A DNA stretch of 64,000 bases from Xanthomonas sacchari (GCF_040529065.1 NZ_CP132343.1:4340001-4404000); one strand, 5' to 3'; counted from the first letter of the stretch, positions 38,327 through 51,098 are shown. The notes: a model not told the origin generated them from the sequence alone. Numbers and translations are program-made.

Positions 38327-38472
38327 TTGCCGTGCCTGCGTGGCGGTGATAGTGTCGATGCATCCGGTGGCATTCGCACACCGCACCCCCTCTGGAAGAT
38401 TCTCTCCCAGACCTCCTCCCAACCCCGTATGCCCCCACGCTGGGCGCTCGCACTCTTAGCGAGGAACACCAC
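38327..38472 (+). promoter_or_regulatory. rho leader: candidate promoter and C-rich rut-like segment
   Basis: TTGCCG at 38327 with a GATAGT/TAGTGT box about 15-17 bp on is a possible promoter. The next segment, about 38370-38460, is very C-rich and G-poor (roughly 43 C to 17 G by hand count), with repeated CCTCC and CCCC runs, the composition of a Rho-utilisation site. This suggests autoregulation of rho by termination in its own leader, as known in E. coli. Confidence 0.4.
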
Positions 38473-40272
38473 TTGTCCGATCACACCATGTCCGAACCCG
38501 GGAGCGCCGACGCCCCCGCCGAGAAGCGCGTGCGCAAGCCGCGCGTCAGCAAGGCCGCGAGCGGCGCGGAAGGCGCCGCCGAGCACGGCACGCCGGCACA
38601 GCCGACCCTGCCGCTGAATCCCGCGCCCGCGCCTGCGCCCGTCCAGACCGAGGCGCCGCGCGCCGCGGCTCCTGAGTCGGCCCCGTCCCCGGCCGCCAGC
38701 GGCGGCCAGAGCCACGGCGGCGGCGACGCGCCGGCGCATCAGGGCGGCGGCCAGGCGTCTGAAGGCGGCGAGCCGCGCGAAGGCCGTGAGCCGCGCGACG
38801 GCGGCAACAACAACCGCTTCAACAACCAGAACCAGAACAACCAGAACAACCAGCAGGGCAACCGCCGCGATCGCTTCCGCAATCGCCGCGACCGCGACCG
38901 CAACCAGCGCGGCGGCGACCGCTTCCAGGACAACGGCCTGCCCAGCGACAACGGCGGCAACGAGCCGTTCGTGCCGCGCCCGCACGCCAGCGTGCCGGAA
39001 GGCTTCCCGATCTACTCGCTGAGCGATCTGAAGAAGATGCCGGCGCAGAAGCTGCTGGACATCGCCGAGCAGCTCAACATCCAGGACGGCGTGGCCCGCG
39101 CGCGCAAGCAGGACGTGATCTTCGCCCTGCTGAAGGTGCTGACCCGCCACGGCGAAGGCGTCGCCGCCGACGGCGTGCTGGAAATCCTGCCGGACGGCTT
39201 CGGCTTCCTGCGCGCGGCCGAGGCCAGCTACCTGGCCGGCCCGGACGATACCTACATCTCGCCCAGCCAGATCCGCCGCTTCAACCTGCGTACCGGCGAC
39301 CACCTGTCCGGCCGCATCCGCTTCCCGAAGGACGGCGAGCGCTACTTCGCGTTGTCGATCGTCGACACCATCAACGGCGAGCCGCTGGAAGCGAGCAAGA
39401 ACAAGGTCCTGTTCGAGAACCTGACCGCGCTGTTCCCGCGCAAGCGCTTCACCCTGGAGCGCGGCAACGGTTCCTCGGAAGACATCTCCGGCCGCATCCT
39501 CGACCTGATGGCGCCGCAGGGCAAGGGCCAGCGCGCGCTGATCGTGTCCCCGCCCAAAGCCGGCAAGACCATGCTGATGCAGCAGGTGGCCACGGCGATC
39601 ACCACCAACCATCCGGACGTGCACCTGATCGTGCTGCTGATCGACGAGCGCCCGGAAGAAGTGACCGAAATGCAGCGCACCGTGCGCGGCGAGGTCATTT
39701 CCTCGACCTTCGACGAGCCGGCCGCGCGCCACGTGCAGGTCGCCGAAATGGTGATCGAGCGCGCCAAGCGCCTAGTCGAACACAAGAAGGACGTGGTGAT
39801 CCTGCTCGACTCGATCACCCGCTTGGCCCGCGCCTACAACAACGTGGTGCCGTCCTCCGGCAAGGTGCTCAGCGGCGGCGTCGACGCCAACGCCCTGCAC
39901 CGCCCGAAGCGCTTCTTCGGCGCGGCGCGCAACGTCGAGGAAGGCGGCTCGCTGACCATCATCGCCACCGCGCTGGTCGAGACCGGCAGCAAGATGGACG
40001 AGGTGATCTACGAAGAGTTCAAGGGCACCGGCAACAGCGAAGTGCACCTGAACCGCCGTATCGCCGAGAAGCGCGTGTACCCGGCCATCGACATCAACCG
40101 CTCCGGCACCCGTCGCGAGGACCTGCTGATCGAGCCGGAACTGCTGCAGAAGATCTGGATTCTGCGCAAGCTGCTGCATCCGATGGACGAGATCGCGGCG
40201 ATGGAATTCCTGCTGGACAAGATGAAGAACACCAAGTCCAACGACGAGTTCTTCGGTTCGATGAAGCGCTGA
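38473..40272 (+). CDS. rho: Transcription termination factor Rho with Gln/Asn/Arg-rich N-terminal insert
   Basis: 599 aa from a TTG at 38473 (GAGGA seven bases upstream); an ATG at 38488 is the alternative. Residues about 1-165 are an added low-complexity region: Ala/Pro-rich, then Gly/Arg, then a stretch dominated by Asn, Gln, Arg and Asp around residues 115-160. The usual Rho core then starts ([20 protein letters not shown]). RNA-binding DGFGFLR, Walker [14 protein letters not shown], and [12 protein letters not shown] are intact. The hexamer terminates untranslated transcripts. The insert makes it about 180 residues longer than E. coli Rho. Confidence 0.96.
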   Translation: MSDHTMSEPGSADAPAEKRVRKPRVSKAASGAEGAAEHGTPAQPTLPLNPAPAPAPVQTEAPRAAAPESAPSPAASGGQSHGGGDAPAHQGGGQASEGGEPREGREPRDGGNNNRFNNQNQNNQNNQQGNRRDRFRNRRDRDRNQRGGDRFQDNGLPSDNGGNEPFVPRPHASVPEGFPIYSLSDLKKMPAQKLLDIAEQLNIQDGVARARKQDVIFALLKVLTRHGEGVAADGVLEILPDGFGFLRAAEASYLAGPDDTYISPSQIRRFNLRTGDHLSGRIRFPKDGERYFALSIVDTINGEPLEASKNKVLFENLTALFPRKRFTLERGNGSSEDISGRILDLMAPQGKGQRALIVSPPKAGKTMLMQQVATAITTNHPDVHLIVLLIDERPEEVTEMQRTVRGEVISSTFDEPAARHVQVAEMVIERAKRLVEHKKDVVILLDSITRLARAYNNVVPSSGKVLSGGVDANALHRPKRFFGAARNVEEGGSLTIIATALVETGSKMDEVIYEEFKGTGNSEVHLNRRIAEKRVYPAIDINRSGTRREDLLIEPELLQKIWILRKLLHPMDEIAAMEFLLDKMKNTKSNDEFFGSMKR

Positions 40273-40293
40273 GTCCAGCGCCGGTTCGACCGC

Positions 40294-40317
40294 AACGCCC
40301 CGCTTCGGCGGGGCGTT
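40294..40317 (+). terminator. Terminator stem-loop after rho
   Basis: A 10-bp perfect stem (40294-40303 with 40308-40317) closes a TTCG tetraloop, followed by CGCGTTTG. It starts 22 bp after the rho stop. Confidence 0.7.
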
Positions 40318-40430
40318 CGCGTTTGTGGCGGCGGCACTGTGTTGCAGTGTCTTGCTGGCGTCGGGTCCGACGGTCTTTCGACGTGGGCGCGGGTGAGATG
40401 GGCGGCATTCGCCCCGCCGCGTCCGCCGCC

Positions 40431-41198
40431 ATGCACACCACTGCCACGACCGCCGTCAGCAAGGTCGCCCCGGTCACCCTCGGCTTCTGGGTGATGAAGA
40501 TCTGCGCCACCACCCTCGGCGAGACCGGCGGCGATCTGCTGTCGATGACCCTGGACGTCGGCTATGCGCTGAGCAGCGTGCTGCTGCTCGCGGTCTTCCT
40601 GGTTTCGCTGTGGGCGCAGTTGCGCGCGCGGCGGTTCCAGCCGTGGCGGTACTGGTGGGTGATCCTGACCACCAGCACCGCCGGCACCACGCTGTCGGAC
40701 TACATGGACCGCAGCCTGGGCCTGGGCTACGCGCAGGGCGCGCTGCTGCTGGTGAGCCTGCTGGTCGCGGTACTGGCGACGTGGTGGCTGTGCGAACGCA
40801 GCCTGTCGGTCGAGCGGATCGGCAGCGGCCGTGCCGAGGTCTTCTACTGGCTGGCGATCCTGGTCTCCAACACCCTGGGCACCGCGCTGGGCGATTACCT
40901 GGCCGACAGTTCGGGACTGGGCTTCGCTGGCGGCGCGCTGCTGATCGCGGCGCTGCTGGCGGCGATCGCGCTGGCCTACGCGTTCACCCGGGTCTCGCGC
41001 ACGGCGCTGTTCTGGGCGGCGTTCGTGCTGACCCGCCCGTTCGGCGCCACCCTCGGCGATCTGCTCAGCAAGCCGGCCGGCAAGGGTGGCCTGGACCTGG
41101 GTACGGTCGGTGCGTCGCTGCTGTTGGCCGCGCTGTTGCTGGCGGTGCTGGTCGTCTCGACGCGACGCCGCGACGACGAACGCCGCGCGGCGCGTTAA
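40431..41198 (+). CDS. COG4705-type polytopic membrane protein
   Basis: 255 aa from the ATG at 40431 (MHTTATTAVSKVAPVTLG); an ATG at 40398 would add 11 residues. Seven to eight hydrophobic helices in repeated units of about 60 residues. Each ends in the same pattern: ATTLGETGGDLLS, TSTAGTTLSDYMDRS, SNTLGTALGDYLAD, TRPFGATLGDLLSKP. These TLGD-like repeats identify the family. The protein is inner-membrane. It is described elsewhere as a putative regulator of amylopullulanase, but no function is established. Cytoplasmic ends are Arg-rich. Confidence 0.8.
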   Translation: MHTTATTAVSKVAPVTLGFWVMKICATTLGETGGDLLSMTLDVGYALSSVLLLAVFLVSLWAQLRARRFQPWRYWWVILTTSTAGTTLSDYMDRSLGLGYAQGALLLVSLLVAVLATWWLCERSLSVERIGSGRAEVFYWLAILVSNTLGTALGDYLADSSGLGFAGGALLIAALLAAIALAYAFTRVSRTALFWAAFVLTRPFGATLGDLLSKPAGKGGLDLGTVGASLLLAALLLAVLVVSTRRRDDERRAAR

Positions 41199-41260
41199 CG
41201 TTGGCGGGTGGTCTACGCGGGGCAGCCCGGCCTGTAGGACCGGGCGAACACCGTCGCCGA

Positions 41261-42154
41261 TCAACCACCCTGCAGCGGCGTCAGCAGGCGCGGGCCGCCA
41301 TTGCCGGCCATGTACACGCCGCCGGCCGGCAGCAGGTCCGGCGAGAAGCCGGCAGCATCCTCCTCGGCACTCCACGGCGCGCGCTGGCGCGGGCCAGGCA
41401 CGTAGCTCATCCAGCGGCCGTAAGCCGACGGCGCACCCTGGCGGGGCTGGTCGAGCAGCGCGTAATCGACTGGCACGCGCACGTTCCAGTACGGCGCATC
41501 CACGTGCTTGCCTTCGCTCGGCGGGCGGAAGGTCCACTTGCGCGCCGCGCCGAGCGCGCTCTTGCCCAGCACCTCGCGCAGTTGCTGCATCTGTTGCTCG
41601 GACGCCACCACGCGCAGATTGACCTGCTCGACAACGGCATCGGCCACGCGGCCATCTCGGCCCACCTTGAGCACCAGATACGCCGAGCCCGCGGCACCGA
41701 CGCTGTAGGCGGCTTGCGGATAGGCCGGCGGCTTCATCTGAATCGCGGTCACCACGCTGTGATCGCTCGGATCGTAGCGGGTGAAGTCGGCACTGCGGAT
41801 CTCGATCTGATAGTCGTCGCCTTGCAGGCGTTTGGCGACCAGGCGCAGGGTCATCGGCGCGCGCGCCGGCACCGGCTTGCCATCGCGCATGCCCGGCTCG
41901 AACTTCCACTGCATCACGCTGTTGCGGACGAAGCCAACCACACCCTCGGGCAGGCGTTCCTGCTGGTCCAGCGCCAGCGCCGACACCGTGCCGCTGGGCT
42001 CGATGTCGATCGTGCCGCTCACCAGCATGCTGCTCTCGATCTGCTTGCGCACCGCGCCGGGGCCGACCCCGTCTGCGGCGACGGCGGTAAACGCCAGCAG
42101 CAGCGACAGCACGGCGCTCCAGCGCCACCACGAACGGAGGGATCGACGGTGCAT
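41261..42154 (-). CDS. TonB C-terminal-domain protein (energy-transducer-like)
   Basis: 297 aa from the ATG at 42154 (AAAGGA six bases upstream); an ATG two codons earlier is possible. A signal peptide covers about residues 1-27 (LLLAFTAVAADG). The central region contains a TonB-C-like domain (AIQMKPPAYPQAAYSVGAAG and YLVLKVGRDGRVADAVVEQV). The usual TonB N-terminal anchor and Pro-rich spacer are missing, so it is a secreted protein with a TonB-type fold, not a classical energy transducer. The C-terminal end (PQGAPSAYG to PLQGG) is unrecognised. Confidence 0.7.
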   Translation of the reverse strand: MHRRSLRSWWRWSAVLSLLLAFTAVAADGVGPGAVRKQIESSMLVSGTIDIEPSGTVSALALDQQERLPEGVVGFVRNSVMQWKFEPGMRDGKPVPARAPMTLRLVAKRLQGDDYQIEIRSADFTRYDPSDHSVVTAIQMKPPAYPQAAYSVGAAGSAYLVLKVGRDGRVADAVVEQVNLRVVASEQQMQQLREVLGKSALGAARKWTFRPPSEGKHVDAPYWNVRVPVDYALLDQPRQGAPSAYGRWMSYVPGPRQRAPWSAEEDAAGFSPDLLPAGGVYMAGNGGPRLLTPLQGG

Positions 42155-42214
42155 CCGCATTCCTTTGCCTGAGATGAGGCGCCGATTACACCGCACTGGC
42201 GGCCCACCGGCAAC

Positions 42215-43954
42215 TCAGGCCAGGCGCAGCGCGTCCGGGTAAGGCGACGCGTCCGGATAGTCGTCCTCGCGCAGCCGCGCCTGCAGGTCGCGCCACCACT
42301 GCGGATCGAACAGCTCGCCGTGTACGTGGCGCACCGCCTCCAATGATGCGGCGGGCAGGCCCATGAACATCGCGAAGCGCTCGGGGAATACGTCGCGCGG
42401 GGCGACGTGGAACCAGGGTTCGGCGGACATCGCCTCTTCCTCGTTGCGCGGCTGCGGCCAGTCGCGGAAATTGCAGTCGGTGACCAGGCACAGTTCGTCG
42501 TAGTCGTAGAACACCGCCCTGCCCTGCCGCGACACGCCGAAGTTCTTCAGCAGCATGTCGCCGGGGAAGATGTTGTTGCGTGCCATGTCCTTGATCGCCT
42601 GCGCGTAGTCCAGCGCGGCCTCGCGCGCAGCCTCGGCGCCCTGCTCGCGCAGGTACAGGTTCAACGGGCGCAGGCGCCGCTGCACGTAGCACAGCTCGAC
42701 GATCAGGTCGTCGCCGTCCTCGCGCAGGCTGCGCGCGCAGCCCTCCATCAACTCTTTCAGCAGCGCCGGCGCGAAACGCGCGCGCGGGAAGCGCAGCGAG
42801 CGGTACGGCTGGGCGTCGAGCAGGCGGCCGACGCGATCGAGGTTGAACACCAGCGCGTACTTCTCCTCCACTTCTTCGCGGCTCATGGTCTTCGGATAGG
42901 CGAAGCGGTCGCGGATCAGCTTGAACACCAGCGGGTAGCTGGGCAGGGTGAACACCGCCATGACCATGCCCGGCGTGCCCTCGGCATGCACCAGTTGTTC
43001 GTTGGGATGTGCCTGGAAGTGGCGGAAGAAGGTGCGGAAGCGCTCGGTCTTGCCCTGCTTGGCGCGGCCGAGCATGGTGTACAGCTCGTCGATCGGCTTG
43101 TGCGGCAGCAGGCTGCGCAGGAACACCACCGCATCGCCGACGGTGGACAGGTCGGCCTGGAAATAGCTGCGCGAGATGCCGAACAGCTGCGCCACGTCGT
43201 TGCGCTTGGTCAGCACCGCTTCGGCGCGCAGGCCCTGTTCGTCGTTGACCAGCGCGATCACGCACGGCGAGAAACGATGCTCGCCGAACACGCGGCCGAT
43301 CAGGTAGGCGCGGCGCTCGCGGTAGAACACCGTCTCCAGCAGTTCGATGCCGCGCACCGGGTTCTCGCCCCAGTGGGCGAGGTCGTCCTGCAGCCGCACC
43401 GCGATGGCCGCCGCACAACGCGTGCGGTGCGCGTACGGCACATCGAACCGGTAGTCGCCGAGCACACGCACGAACGCATCCACCGGCCGCGCCTCGGACA
43501 CCACGTAGTTGTGCCGCGCCACCGGGTGGGTGATGGCGTCGGTGGGCTCGATGTCCAGCGCCACGAACTCGATCTGCGCGTCCACGCCCTGGGTACGGAA
43601 GAAGCGCCGGGTCAGGGTGTTGTAGAAGGTCTTGTACAGCTCCTGGTCGATCAGCGCGGCGATCAGCTCGGCGTAGTGGTCGCGCGCGCGGATCCACAGC
43701 GCGCGGTCGTGCGCCTGGCCCAGGAGCACGGCGCGCAGGCGCAGCATGCACTCGGCGATGCACTGGTCGTACAGGGCGATGCGTTCGATCGCATCCTCGC
43801 GCGCCGCGCTCCAGTCGCGCGCCTCGAAGCGCTGGCGCGCACGCGAAGAGATCTGCGCGAAGCGCGCGTGGTAGTCCTCGAACGCCTCGAAGACGATGCG
43901 ACCGATGACCAGGGCACGGCGTTCGGACGGCAGCGGCAGCGGCGTGGAGGGCAT
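42215..43954 (-). CDS. aceK: Isocitrate dehydrogenase kinase/phosphatase
   Basis: 579 aa from the ATG at 43954 ([14 protein letters not shown]). AceK N-terminal regulatory half, then the ATP-binding stretch around residues 318-340 ([20 protein letters not shown]) and the catalytic [16 protein letters not shown] with the kinase Asp, plus [18 protein letters not shown]. The bifunctional enzyme phosphorylates and dephosphorylates isocitrate dehydrogenase to switch flux between the TCA cycle and glyoxylate shunt. It follows icd on the same strand, with a REP pair and the icd terminator between. Confidence 0.95.
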   Translation of the reverse strand: MPSTPLPLPSERRALVIGRIVFEAFEDYHARFAQISSRARQRFEARDWSAAREDAIERIALYDQCIAECMLRLRAVLLGQAHDRALWIRARDHYAELIAALIDQELYKTFYNTLTRRFFRTQGVDAQIEFVALDIEPTDAITHPVARHNYVVSEARPVDAFVRVLGDYRFDVPYAHRTRCAAAIAVRLQDDLAHWGENPVRGIELLETVFYRERRAYLIGRVFGEHRFSPCVIALVNDEQGLRAEAVLTKRNDVAQLFGISRSYFQADLSTVGDAVVFLRSLLPHKPIDELYTMLGRAKQGKTERFRTFFRHFQAHPNEQLVHAEGTPGMVMAVFTLPSYPLVFKLIRDRFAYPKTMSREEVEEKYALVFNLDRVGRLLDAQPYRSLRFPRARFAPALLKELMEGCARSLREDGDDLIVELCYVQRRLRPLNLYLREQGAEAAREAALDYAQAIKDMARNNIFPGDMLLKNFGVSRQGRAVFYDYDELCLVTDCNFRDWPQPRNEEEAMSAEPWFHVAPRDVFPERFAMFMGLPAASLEAVRHVHGELFDPQWWRDLQARLREDDYPDASPYPDALRLA

Positions 43955-44071
43955 GCCCGCAGTGTACCCAGGTGGCGGCGTCACGCGAGCGTCGGGCACC
44001 GTGCCACGCGCCGCCTCGTGGGCACATCCAGCGGCCTGCTTCGCCAGGATCGAGCCGAACGCAGGTCGGCC

Positions 44072-44138
44072 GTAGGAGCGGCTTCAGCCGCGACAGGGCG
44101 TTCCCAGTAAGGCCTGTCGCGGCTGAAGCCGCTCCTAC
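44072..44138. repeat. REP pair (REPIN-like hairpin), 26-bp arms
   Basis: The arms at 44072-44097 and 44113-44138 are perfect reverse complements, between icd and aceK. Confidence 0.9.
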
Positions 44139-44164
44139 CGGACGCTTCCTGTGGCGGAAACGCA

Positions 44165-44190
44165 AAGGGCCGCCCCGAGGGGCGGCCCTT
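44165..44190 (-). terminator. Terminator of icd
   Basis: A long GC stem AAGGGCCGCCCC with GGGGCGGCCCTT (44165-44190) and a minimal loop. On the minus strand it is followed by TTTGCG, 22 bp after the icd stop. Confidence 0.75.
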
Positions 44191-44212
44191 GCGTCACATC
44201 CAGTTCGGGCGA

Positions 44213-46705
<2,493 letters not shown>

Positions 46706-48061
46706 TCAATACGCGCCGTCGAACGCAAAGATCGGCGTGCGCTGGCGCCACGCGCCCGCGGTGAAATCCGGGAAGGCCACGGTCTGGAAGCCGCCGGCGA
46801 TCGACTGTTCGGAGAGCGGGGTGATCGCGCTCCAGGTCACGGCGTCGTAGATGTCGATCGGCATCGGTGCCCTCGCCTTCAGTGCTTCGACAAAGGCATG
46901 GATGACGAACCAGTCCATGCCGCCGTGGCCGGCGCCAGCGGCGGTGGCGGCGTAGCGCGTCCACAGCGGGTGTTCGTATTGGTCCTGGTAGGGCTTGAAC
47001 GCTTCCCATTGGTGCGGTGGGCTGCGGCCCTCGAGATGGATCGATTGGTTGAGGTCCATCCACAGGCCCTTGGTGCCCTGCACGCGGAACCCCATCGAGT
47101 AGGGACGCGGCAGCGAGGTGTCGTGCTGCAGCAGGATGGTCTCGCCGTTGGCGCAGGCCAGGGTGGTGGTGACGACATCGCCCAGCTTGAACGCCACCTT
47201 CGTGCTGGGATGGGTGCTGCCGCCGCTCTTGGCCACGGTGTAGTCGTGCAGGCCGCGGGCCTTGCTGGCGAAGGCGTTGAGGTGGGTGAAGCGGTTGCCG
47301 CGATTGATGCCGGCGTACATCGCGCACGGGCCGATGCCGTGGCTGGGGTACAGCTCGCCGTTACGCTGCACCGAATGCGCGGTGCGCCAGCGCGCTTCGC
47401 TCCAGCCCTTGGCACCGAACTCCACGCCGCTGTCGTAGGGCTGGTCCGGGTCGCCGGAGTTGAACTTCACCCCACGCAAGTCGTGCTGGTAACCGGCTTG
47501 CAGGTGCACCAGTTCGCCGAATAGGCCCTGCCGCACCATCTGCAGCGCGGCCATCACGTCGCGGCGGTAGCAGACGTTCTCCAGCAGCATGTACGGGGTG
47601 CCGGTGGCAAGCTGGGCGTTGAGCACGTCCCAGTGATCCTGCAGGGTGATGCCGGCCACCACTTCGCAGCCGACCGCCACGCCGGCCTGCATCGCCGCGA
47701 TCGCCATCGGCGCATGCCACTCCCAGGGCGTGGCCACGATCACGCCATCCAGGCCTTTGTGCGCCAGCACGCGCTTCCATGCATTGGCGTCGCGGTCCTG
47801 GCCGTAGGCGGTGGGTGCGGGCTTGCCGGCCTTGGCGACCATGGCCATGGCGCGGTCGAGCATGATCGGCTCGACGTCGCACAGGGCGACCAGGTCCACG
47901 TCGTCGCGGCGCAGCAGTTCGGTCAGCAGTACCTGGCCGCGCATGCCGGTGCCGATCATGGCCAGGCGCAGGGTGCGCTTGCGCGCCCAGGCCGGTGTCT
48001 GCGGCAGCAGGCTGCTGGCGGCGATGGCAGCGCCGGCGGCCATGAAGTCGCGTCGTTTCAT
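46706..48061 (-). CDS. GH109-type glycosidase of the Gfo/Idh/MocA fold
   Basis: 451 aa with an AGGAG about 10 bases upstream of the ATG at 48061. A twin-arginine signal (KRRDFMAAGAAIAAS) exports it folded with its cofactor. The NAD-binding fold shows LAMIGTGMRGQVLLTEL and DVDLVALCDVEP. Active-site-like ENVCYRRDVMAAL and GELYPSHGIGPCAMYAG match glycoside hydrolase family 109, which includes alpha-N-acetylgalactosaminidases using an NAD-dependent mechanism. Its place in a GalNAc cluster supports that activity, though other Gfo/Idh oxidoreductases share the fold. It is 64 bp downstream of the TonB-dependent receptor gene. Confidence 0.85.
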   Translation of the reverse strand: MKRRDFMAAGAAIAASSLLPQTPAWARKRTLRLAMIGTGMRGQVLLTELLRRDDVDLVALCDVEPIMLDRAMAMVAKAGKPAPTAYGQDRDANAWKRVLAHKGLDGVIVATPWEWHAPMAIAAMQAGVAVGCEVVAGITLQDHWDVLNAQLATGTPYMLLENVCYRRDVMAALQMVRQGLFGELVHLQAGYQHDLRGVKFNSGDPDQPYDSGVEFGAKGWSEARWRTAHSVQRNGELYPSHGIGPCAMYAGINRGNRFTHLNAFASKARGLHDYTVAKSGGSTHPSTKVAFKLGDVVTTTLACANGETILLQHDTSLPRPYSMGFRVQGTKGLWMDLNQSIHLEGRSPPHQWEAFKPYQDQYEHPLWTRYAATAAGAGHGGMDWFVIHAFVEALKARAPMPIDIYDAVTWSAITPLSEQSIAGGFQTVAFPDFTAGAWRQRTPIFAFDGAY

Positions 48062-48125
48062 GCGGTGTGGTCTCCTCTTGGAGGCGCGCCGGCGTCGGCC
48101 GGCACGCATGCTGCTGCAGGTGCGC

Positions 48126-51098
48126 TCACTTGAAGCGGTAGCCGATGGTCACGCTGTAGCCGCGGCCGAAGATGGTGGCGTAGTCGCTGGAATCGCCCAG
48201 GAAGCTGTTCGGATCGTAGAACGGCAGGCGGTCGAACAGGTTCTTGACGGTGAAGCTCAGGTTCCAGGCGTCGTCCGGGCGCCAGGTGACGCTGAGGTTG
48301 GCGGTCCACCACGACGGCGCGCCATCGCACTTGCTCGGCTGCAGCTTGAGGTAGCCGGCGGTACAGGTCTGCGGGTTGTTGTCCTCGGCATCGATCCGGT
48401 CGGTGGCCCACTTGGTGCCGCCGACGTAGTTGACGAACATGCTGGTGGTGACCTGCCGGTAGGTCCAGTCGGCGTTGAGCGTGGCGCGCAGGCGCGGGTT
48501 GTTGTAGTAGCCGACCACGTCGCCGTAGTACCAGCCGCTGTCCTGGTCCATGTAGAAGCGGTTGCGGTTGGCGATGGTGGCGGCCAGGCCGATGTTCAGC
48601 CCGCCCCACCGGCCGAGAGAGAAGCGGCTGCGCGCGTCGATGTCGAAGCCGTCGACCAGGGTCTTGCCGCGGTTGCGGTACTGGCCGACCACACTGGCGA
48701 CATTGCCCACGCTGTAGCCCGGCAGCGTGCCCGGGCAGGCCACGCCGCTGGCCGGATCGGCGCACATCGCCGCCAACTGCGCGAGGTTGGCGCGGTCGCT
48801 GTCGCTGATCGGCGAGCGGGTCATGGCGGTGATGTCGCCGGCGCGGCGGTAGTCCGGGACGACGATCTCGTTGTCGCGGTAGATGAACCAGTAGTCGGCC
48901 GAGACCGACAGCCAGTTGGCCGGCTCGTAGACGAAGCCGAGCGTGGCGATCTTGGCCTTCTCCGGCTTCAGGTCCGGGTTCGGCTGGGTCATGCGCGCCA
49001 CGGTGCGGCTGCAGTCGGCATTGAGCAGGCTCTTGCCCAAGTCCACGTCGCCGCTGCGGCGCGACTGCAGCAGCAGGTTGGCGATGGCGTTGGTCTCGCC
49101 GCAGCGCACCTCGTCGCGGTAGCCGCCCAGCTGCGCATAGACGCCGCCGCTGCCGGACTCGGCCAGGCTCGGCGCACGGAAGCCGGTGGAATAGGTGCCG
49201 CGCAGCAGCAGTTGCTCGAAGGCCTGGTACTTGAAGCCGACCTTGGGCGCGAGGTTGGTGCTGAAGTTCGGGTACTTGTCGGCGCGCAACGCGGCGTCGA
49301 GTTCCAGCTTGTCGGTGATCGGCGCGACGGTCTCGGCGAACAACGCATAGGTGTTGCGCTTGCCGTCGAACCAGGAGCCGCCCTGCTGGGTGATCAGGCC
49401 GTTGGCCGCGTCCGGGTTGCCCGGGGTGTAGAAGGTCTCGCGGCTGGCGTTGAAGCCGAACGCGGCGCGCATCTCGCCGGCCGGCAACTGGAACAGCAGG
49501 CCTTCGATCTTGCCGTCGAGGGTGTGCAGGCGCGTCCACGATTCGATGTCGAAGGTGGGGAAGGCCTCGCGGATCAGCGCGGCGTTGGCGGCGCTGATCT
49601 CGCCGAACCTGTACGCCGGGTGGTCGGAGATGATCACCCGGCCGGTGCCCGGGTCGATGGTGAACGGGCCGAACGCCTTCTCGAAGCCTTTCACGTTGAC
49701 GTTGACGGTCTGGTAGGTGACCGAATGGGTACCGGCGGTGGCGAAGGCGGTTTCCCAGTTCCAGTCGCCGAGGCTGCCACGCGCGCCGCCGAGCACGCGG
49801 TAGCTCTGGTCGGTGTTGCGCTGGCCGAAGTAGTCGGGGCCGGCGTCCTGCAGCAGGTACTGCAGGCCGACCACGCCACCCATCATCGCCTTCAACTGCG
49901 GGCTGGCATGGTTGTACTCGTTGTTGGGCCCGAGGAACGGATACAGGAACTGGTTGACGGTGTTGCCGGTGTTGCGCGAGAACCAGCTGGTGGGGTTGCC
50001 GGTGGTGGTGTTGAACGCGCGCGGGGTGCCGCCGTTGGCGCGCAGGTCGATGTCGGTGTAGGTGGCCTCGGCGAACAGTTCGGTGCTGGCGCCGACCAGG
50101 AAGGTGCCGTTGAGGTAGGCGGTGTTGCGCTCGGACTTGGCGCCGGCGTCGATCTCGTTGTTCAACCAGGTTTCCCACACGCAGCGCGGGCCGGCGGCCT
50201 CGCTGGTCAGGACGTTCTGGCAGCCCGGTGCGGCTTCCTGCACGCGGCGCCCGGTGACCGGGTCGAAGGCGAAGTAGCTGCCCGGATTGAACTGGCCCGG
50301 CTTGCTGCCCACGCCCAGGCGCAGGTTGGTCAGGTAGTTGGGATTGTTGACGTAGTACTGCGCCGGGCGCTTGTCGTAGAAGTCGCGCAGCGGGATCGCG
50401 TCGCGCCGGTACACGTTGACCGCGCCATAGACGTTGAAGCGGTTCTCTGTGAGGTCGCCGAAGCCGGCGGTGATGCTGGCCTGGTGTTCGCCGTAGGACT
50501 CGATGCGGGTGGAGGTGTCGTTGCTGAAATTGATCTCCGCGCCCTGGAAGTTGCGCTTGGTGATCACGTTGATGACGCCGGCCACCGCGTCGGTGCCGTA
50601 CACCGCCGAGGCGCCGTCGGTCATCACTTCCATGCGTTCGATCGCCGCGGCCGGGATCGCATCGATGTTGACGAACTGGGTCTGGAAGCCGGCCGGCGCG
50701 CCGTAGTACGACAGGCGGCGGCCGTTCAACAGCACCAGCGTGCCCTGCGCGCCGAGGCCGCGCAGATTGGCCTGCGAGGCGCCATCGGAACCGGTGAACA
50801 GCGAGCGCGCGTCCTGTTGCGCCGGCCGCGCCGCCGGCAGGTTGTCGAGCACCTGCAGCAACGTGCGCGCACCCATCGCCTGGATGTCCTGCTTGCTGAT
50901 CACCTGCACCGGCGAGGCGGTCTCCACGTCGGTGCGGCGGATGTTGGAGCCGGTGACCTCGACCCGGGCCAGGTCGGTGGCGGCCTGACTGTCCTGCGCG
51001 GCGGCGGGTTGCAGGGCGGCGAGCAGGACACCGGCGATGGCCAGGGTCAACGGAGCGAGCGGGCGACAGCGGGGATGGCGGTGACGGGCGGGCAACAT
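48126..51098 (-). CDS. TonB-dependent outer-membrane receptor
   Basis: 990 aa from the ATG at 51098 with AGGAGAG upstream. A signal peptide of about 34 residues ends at PAAAQ. The plug domain (about 45-165) has VEVTGSNIRRTDVETASPVQ and LRGLGAQGTLVLLNGRR. The rest is a 22-strand barrel with a typical end (YSVTIGYRFK) and several extracellular loops with cysteines. No N-terminal signalling extension is present. In this setting it should import a GalNAc-containing oligosaccharide. It lies between GH31 and GH109 genes on one strand. Confidence 0.93.
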   Translation of the reverse strand: MLPARHRHPRCRPLAPLTLAIAGVLLAALQPAAAQDSQAATDLARVEVTGSNIRRTDVETASPVQVISKQDIQAMGARTLLQVLDNLPAARPAQQDARSLFTGSDGASQANLRGLGAQGTLVLLNGRRLSYYGAPAGFQTQFVNIDAIPAAAIERMEVMTDGASAVYGTDAVAGVINVITKRNFQGAEINFSNDTSTRIESYGEHQASITAGFGDLTENRFNVYGAVNVYRRDAIPLRDFYDKRPAQYYVNNPNYLTNLRLGVGSKPGQFNPGSYFAFDPVTGRRVQEAAPGCQNVLTSEAAGPRCVWETWLNNEIDAGAKSERNTAYLNGTFLVGASTELFAEATYTDIDLRANGGTPRAFNTTTGNPTSWFSRNTGNTVNQFLYPFLGPNNEYNHASPQLKAMMGGVVGLQYLLQDAGPDYFGQRNTDQSYRVLGGARGSLGDWNWETAFATAGTHSVTYQTVNVNVKGFEKAFGPFTIDPGTGRVIISDHPAYRFGEISAANAALIREAFPTFDIESWTRLHTLDGKIEGLLFQLPAGEMRAAFGFNASRETFYTPGNPDAANGLITQQGGSWFDGKRNTYALFAETVAPITDKLELDAALRADKYPNFSTNLAPKVGFKYQAFEQLLLRGTYSTGFRAPSLAESGSGGVYAQLGGYRDEVRCGETNAIANLLLQSRRSGDVDLGKSLLNADCSRTVARMTQPNPDLKPEKAKIATLGFVYEPANWLSVSADYWFIYRDNEIVVPDYRRAGDITAMTRSPISDSDRANLAQLAAMCADPASGVACPGTLPGYSVGNVASVVGQYRNRGKTLVDGFDIDARSRFSLGRWGGLNIGLAATIANRNRFYMDQDSGWYYGDVVGYYNNPRLRATLNADWTYRQVTTSMFVNYVGGTKWATDRIDAEDNNPQTCTAGYLKLQPSKCDGAPSWWTANLSVTWRPDDAWNLSFTVKNLFDRLPFYDPNSFLGDSSDYATIFGRGYSVTIGYRFK

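Noticed and set aside
35215-38617. Long plus-strand ORFs opposite ftsE, rhlB and trxA
   Set aside because: These are shadows of well-supported minus- and plus-strand genes.
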